Part shown: piece after piece, positions 60,262 through 64,000 of the stretch | Numbering within the stretch: position 1 is the first letter of the stretch | Layout: every line of letters begins with the position of its first letter | NCBI RefSeq assembly: GCF_007644105.1 | Contig: NZ_VFAC01000012.1 | Coordinates: forward strand, 35,840 to 99,839 | Direction of reading: 5' to 3' | From: Elioraea rosea | Lineage (GTDB): Bacteria; Pseudomonadota; Alphaproteobacteria; Acetobacterales; Acetobacteraceae | Length of the DNA stretch: 64,000 bases | Position numbers and translations under genes: made by a program | The notes under the pieces: model-generated | Database searches by the model: none | Seen by the model: the letters and a program-made list of their open reading frames with translations, nothing else | Told to the model about the DNA's origin: nothing

Positions 60262-61359
60262 TCAGCCTCCTTGGTCGTGGGCGCCGTCGGGCGCGAGCAG
60301 CCGGCATGCGTCGGCCGGCCAGGTCAGGGTCACGGGGTCGCCGGCCGCGAGACGCCTGAGCGGGTCCGAGGCGGGCGGGGTCGGCAGCGTGGCAGTCAGA
60401 ACCTCGTCGCCGCGGAGATCGACACGATACTCGCTCGTCGCGCCCAGATAGGTCACGAGAACGAGCTTCCCGGTCGCGCTGTTCATGCACGGCGCAACGG
60501 GCGCGCCTGGCTCGGCAAGCGTCAGCCGCTCGGGGCGGAGCGCGAGCGCGGCCGGGCCGGCTGCGCGGCCATCGGCCGGCACCGAGACGGCAAGCCCGCC
60601 GCGGCTCTCGAACCGGCCTGGCGAGACGAGCCGTCCGGCGAGAACGTTCGAGCGGCCGATGAAGCCCGCGACGAAAAGGTTGGCCGGGCTCTCATAGAGC
60701 TCCTCCGGCGTGCCAACCTGCTGCACCACGCCATTGGCCATCACCACGAGGCGATCGGCCAGCGTCAGCGCCTCCTCCTGGTCATGCGTGACGAACACGG
60801 TGGTGAGCCCGAGCCGGCGCTGCAGCTCACGGATCTCGACGCGCACCTCGAGGCGGAGCTTGGCGTCGAGGTTGGAGAGCGGCTCGTCGAGCAGGAACAC
60901 GCCCGGGTTGACCACCAGCGCACGCGCAAGCGCGACGCGCTGCTGCTGCCCGCCGGAGAGCTGGCGCGGATAGCGCTCGCCGAGATGGCCGAGCCGGACG
61001 AGGGAGAGCGCATCGGCCACGCGCTTCTCCGCCTCGGCCTTCGGCACGTTCCGCATCTCGAGCCCGAAAGCCACGTTCTGTGCAACCGTCATGTGCGGGA
61101 AGAGGGCGTAGGACTGGAACACCATGCCGGTGTCGCGGCGATGCGGCGGCAGGTGCGTCACGTCACGCCCGCCGATCACGATCTGCCCTGCCGTCGGCTC
61201 GATGAAGCCAGCGACCATGCGCAGCGTCGTCGTCTTGCCGCAGCCGGAGGGGCCGAGCAGCGCGACGAGCTCCCCCTCGCGCACGGTGAGGCTCACATCG
61301 TCGACAGCGACGGTCGGGCCGTAGGTCTTGCGCAGGGAGGTGAGGACGAGTTCGCTCAT
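60262..61359 (-). CDS. ABC transporter ATP-binding protein (PotA-like)
   Basis: A 365-residue ATPase. Walker A is GPSGCGKTT, the signature is LSGGQQQRVALARAL, Walker B is VFLLDEPLSNLDAKL, and the switch His is in VFVTHDQEEAL. The C-terminal TOBE-like domain (about 270-350) is typical of polyamine, iron and sugar importers. It overlaps the upstream permease by the shared ATGA. Confidence 0.94.
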   Translation of the reverse strand: MSELVLTSLRKTYGPTVAVDDVSLTVREGELVALLGPSGCGKTTTLRMVAGFIEPTAGQIVIGGRDVTHLPPHRRDTGMVFQSYALFPHMTVAQNVAFGLEMRNVPKAEAEKRVADALSLVRLGHLGERYPRQLSGGQQQRVALARALVVNPGVFLLDEPLSNLDAKLRLEVRVEIRELQRRLGLTTVFVTHDQEEALTLADRLVVMANGVVQQVGTPEELYESPANLFVAGFIGRSNVLAGRLVSPGRFESRGGLAVSVPADGRAAGPAALALRPERLTLAEPGAPVAPCMNSATGKLVLVTYLGATSEYRVDLRGDEVLTATLPTPPASDPLRRLAAGDPVTLTWPADACRLLAPDGAHDQGG

Positions 61360-62213
61360 ACGATCCGGGAGAGTTTCACGAAACGGTCGGAGATCAGCAT
61401 CAGGGCACCGATGATCACGATCTGCATCGTCGCGACGGCAGCGATGGTCGGGTCAATGCGGAACTCGAGGTAGTTCAGCATCGCGACCGGAAGCGTGATC
61501 CGCCCCGGGCCCACGAGGAGAAGCGAGAGCTCGAGATTCTCGAAGCTCTGGATGAAGCTGAACAGGCTTGCCGCGACGAGGCCGGGCCGCATCATCGGCA
61601 GCGTCACGCGCCGGAAGACGGTCAGCGGCGAGGCGCCGAGATTGGCCGCCGCCTCCTCCATCGCCCGGTCGAGCCCGACCAGCGAGGCGGAGACGAGCCG
61701 CACCGTCCAGGGGATGGTCAGCAGGACGTGGCCGAGCACGAGACCATGCAGGGTGGCGCGGAAATCCACGTCGAGCGCGTTCTCGAGCGCGACGTAATAG
61801 ACGTAGAGCGCGGTGCCGGCGACGATGCCGGGAACGACGAGCGGCCCGAGCAGGAGCGTGTTCAGCGTGCCGCTTCCCGCGAAGCGGAACCGGACGATCG
61901 CATAGGCCGCGGCTGCGCCCAGGCTGACGCCGATCACCGTCGCGACGGCGGCGACCTGGAAGCTCGTGACGAAGCCGCGCGCGAACTCGGGGCGCGAGAG
62001 CGCGTTCGCGTACCAGGCGAAGGTATAGCCGTCCGGCGGGAAGGAGACGATCTGCTGGTCGAACAGCGAGATCCAGGCGACGAAGAACACCGGCAGGAAC
62101 ATGAAGCAGAAAACGACCGTCGCCACCGCGCGCAGGGCGAAGCGGCCGAGCCACCGGCGGCCCGGGCCCGCGGCAGGCACTCCCCCCTCCGCCGATGCGG
62201 CAATCGTCGTCAC
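61356..62213 (-). CDS. ABC transporter permease (PotC-like)
   Basis: A roughly 285-residue inner-membrane permease, the first gene of the operon. It has six helices and the EAA loop EEAAANLGASPLTVFRRVTLP. I prefer the GTG at 62213, with AGGG just upstream; an ATG at 62285 would add an N-terminus without clear role. It is divergent from putA across 107 bases. Confidence 0.88.
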   Translation of the reverse strand: MTTIAASAEGGVPAAGPGRRWLGRFALRAVATVVFCFMFLPVFFVAWISLFDQQIVSFPPDGYTFAWYANALSRPEFARGFVTSFQVAAVATVIGVSLGAAAAYAIVRFRFAGSGTLNTLLLGPLVVPGIVAGTALYVYYVALENALDVDFRATLHGLVLGHVLLTIPWTVRLVSASLVGLDRAMEEAAANLGASPLTVFRRVTLPMMRPGLVAASLFSFIQSFENLELSLLLVGPGRITLPVAMLNYLEFRIDPTIAAVATMQIVIIGALMLISDRFVKLSRIV

Positions 62214-62320
62214 GTTGACCCTGGTCCCCCGGTTCGTGGTCGCGCGCGATCCTATGGGCGGGAGGCCGGGTTCACAAGGAAGCATGGTGCGTGGCGCGGG
62301 CTTTGGTGCACGATGGGCTC

Positions 62321-64000
62321 ATGCCAGAAGGCTCCCCGCTCGCGGCTGACCCGCACCGCGCCGCCATCCGCCGGCTGCACCGCGCGGCCGACGAGACCGT
62401 CCTCGCCCCCCTTCTCGCGCTTGCCTCACTGCCGCCGGAGGCCGCTGCGCGCGTACGATCGCGTGCGATCGCTCTGGTCGAAGGCGCACGCCGCGCGCAC
62501 ACGCCCGGCGCCGACGTCTCGGCCTTCCTCGCCGAGTTCGGCCTCGGCACCCGCGAAGGTGTCGCCCTTCTCTGCCTCGCCGAAGCGCTTCTCCGCATCC
62601 CCGACGCAGCGACCGCGGACAGGCTGATCGAGGACAAGCTCGCGGGTGCGGATTGGCAGAGCCATCTCGGCCAGGCAGACAGCCTTCTCGTCAACGCCTC
62701 CTCCTTCGCCTTCATGCTCACGGGCCGCGTGCTCTCGCCCGAGGCGGATTCGGCGATGCTGTCGCGCACCGTCCGCCGCCTCGGCGAGCCGGTGATCCGT
62801 GCAGCACTTCGCCAGGGCATGAAGGTGCTGGCCGGGCAGTTCGTGATGGGCCGGACGATCGGCGAGGCGCTGAAGCGCGGCCAGGAAAGCGCCGAGGCGC
62901 GGCGGGCACGCTACAGCTTCGACATGCTCGGCGAGGCAGCGCGCACGGAAGCGGACGCGCAGCGCTACATGGCCTCCTATCGCGACGCGATCGGCGCCGT
63001 CGGCCGTGCGAGCGGCGGGCGAGGGCCGATCGAAGGGCCCGGCGTGTCGGTGAAGCTCTCCGCGCTGCATCCCCGCTACGAGCCGACGAAGCCCGGCTGC
63101 ATCCCCGCCCTGGTCGCCTCGCTCACCGAGCTCGCGAAGGCCGCGAAGGCAGGCAATATCGGGCTCACCGTCGATGCCGAGGAGGCGGACAGGCTCGACA
63201 TCTCGCTCGACATCATCGCCGCGGTGCACGGCGACGCCGCGCTCGCCGGTTGGGACGGGCTCGGCATGGCCGTGCAGGCCTACCAGAAGCGCGGGCTCGC
63301 GGTGGTCGACTGGGCGGCGGCACTGGCCGCGCGCAACGGGCGGCCGATGCCCGTGCGGCTGGTCAAGGGCGCCTACTGGGACACGGAGGTGAAGCACGCG
63401 CAGGTGCAGGGCCGGGCGGACTATCCCGTGTTCACCCGCAAGGCGGCGACCGACGTCTCCTGGCTCGCCTGCGCGCGGCGGATGTTCGACGCCTCGCCGC
63501 ACATCCAGCCTGCCTTCGCCACCCACAACGCCACCTCGCTCGCCTTCATCCTAGAGAATGCCTCGGGGCGCATGTTCGAGATGCAGCGCCTGCACGGCAT
63601 GGGCGAGGCGCTCTATGCCGGAACCGACTGCCCCGTGCGCGTCTACGCCCCGGTCGGCGGCCATGAGGACCTTCTCGCCTATCTCGTCCGCCGGCTGCTC
63701 GAGAACGGCGCCAACACCGGCTTCGTGCACCGGCTGACCGACCCCGAGGTGCCTGCCGAGGCGCTGGCGGAGGACCCGGTCGCTGCCATCACCGGCCGCT
63801 CGCCGCGCAACCTGCGCATCCCCCTTCCGCGGAACCTCTATGGTGCCTGGCTGAACAGCGCGGGGCTCGACCTCGGCGACCCTGTCGAGGCGCCGCCCGT
63901 GCTCGCCGCGATCCGCGAAGCCGCCGCGCGCCCGGCCGATGCGGCGCCGATCGTCGGCGGCGACCGCATCCGCGGCGAGGCGGTGCCGGTGCGCGACCCG
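62321..64000 (+). CDS. putA: Bifunctional proline dehydrogenase/P5C dehydrogenase PutA, 3' truncated
   Basis: The frame is open from ATG 62321 to the window end (560 codons). It contains the PutA arm and alpha-domain region (about 1-150) and the FAD-binding proline dehydrogenase barrel, with ISVKLSALHPRYEP-like (VSVKLSALHPRYEP), RLVKGAYWDTEVKHAQ and FATHNATSLAF. The first residues (MPEGSPLAADPHRAAIRRL) go straight into the arm domain with no ribbon-helix-helix DNA-binding domain, so it is not a PutA autorepressor. The aldehyde dehydrogenase part must lie downstream, outside the window, and was not seen. Confidence 0.93.
   Translation, partial: MPEGSPLAADPHRAAIRRLHRAADETVLAPLLALASLPPEAAARVRSRAIALVEGARRAHTPGADVSAFLAEFGLGTREGVALLCLAEALLRIPDAATADRLIEDKLAGADWQSHLGQADSLLVNASSFAFMLTGRVLSPEADSAMLSRTVRRLGEPVIRAALRQGMKVLAGQFVMGRTIGEALKRGQESAEARRARYSFDMLGEAARTEADAQRYMASYRDAIGAVGRASGGRGPIEGPGVSVKLSALHPRYEPTKPGCIPALVASLTELAKAAKAGNIGLTVDAEEADRLDISLDIIAAVHGDAALAGWDGLGMAVQAYQKRGLAVVDWAAALAARNGRPMPVRLVKGAYWDTEVKHAQVQGRADYPVFTRKAATDVSWLACARRMFDASPHIQPAFATHNATSLAFILENASGRMFEMQRLHGMGEALYAGTDCPVRVYAPVGGHEDLLAYLVRRLLENGANTGFVHRLTDPEVPAEALAEDPVAAITGRSPRNLRIPLPRNLYGAWLNSAGLDLGDPVEAPPVLAAIREAAARPADAAPIVGGDRIRGEAVPVRDP

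Overview
The window is high-GC DNA (about 70% G+C by eye) packed with genes on both strands. It looks like the chromosome of an alphaproteobacterium, most likely of the Rhodospirillales/Acetobacteraceae type. Support for this: an xseB-ispA-dxs-tlyA cluster, the ubiA/rsmE/gshA neighbourhood, divergent rnd/aspS, EipB (DUF1849), Usg and DUF1127 proteins, a Bug-type solute receptor, and a CIRCE-controlled groESL operon. I saw no tRNA, rRNA, insertion sequence, prophage or CRISPR array. All calls come from reading motifs and gene order; no database search was run.

Bases 1-8344 (+ strand) are catabolic. They hold the 3' part of a fused cobalt-type nitrile hydratase with a His-rich linker, an overlapping amidase (nitrile to amide to acid), a DUF2064 protein, a Bug receptor, an HMG-CoA lyase/class III CoA-transferase pair, and an ABC ATPase with a polytopic membrane partner. 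Many neighbours overlap by 4 bases (ATGA or GTGA), which suggests translational coupling. Bases 8345-16713 hold two TPR-type proteins and a DUF1127 protein (- strand), an OmpR-type regulator coupled to a hybrid PAS kinase (+), a GNAT enzyme and an unrecognised membrane protein.

Bases 16694-31630 are mostly housekeeping: RNase D, AspRS, a GGDEF protein, EipB, an unrecognised secreted protein, DNA polymerase IV with a ROK kinase, TusA, a deacetylase-family enzyme, a methyltransferase, UvrB, cytochrome P460, XseB and IspA. Bases 31675-46000 continue with Dxs, an enolase-superfamily enzyme inserted before TlyA, chorismate synthase and FabI, PdxH with a two-domain kinase, a universal stress protein, UbiA, RsmE and GshA.

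Bases 46193-58240 hold a secreted protein of unknown role, TldD coupled to a five-PAS histidine kinase, heme A synthase, a GT2 glycosyltransferase, a VTT-domain membrane protein, Usg, groESL (CIRCE, promoter and terminator visible), and two cold-shock genes whose long leaders share sequence and a hairpin. Bases 58274-62213 (- strand) are a four-gene polyamine-type ABC importer, divergent from a putA cut by the window end.

The observations most worth following are the nitrile hydratase fusion with a His-rich linker and no visible SH3-like half, the matched leader RNAs of the two csp genes, the groESL operator region with an extra inverted repeat, the helically phased direct repeat upstream of eipB, and the enolase-superfamily gene inside the isoprenoid cluster.
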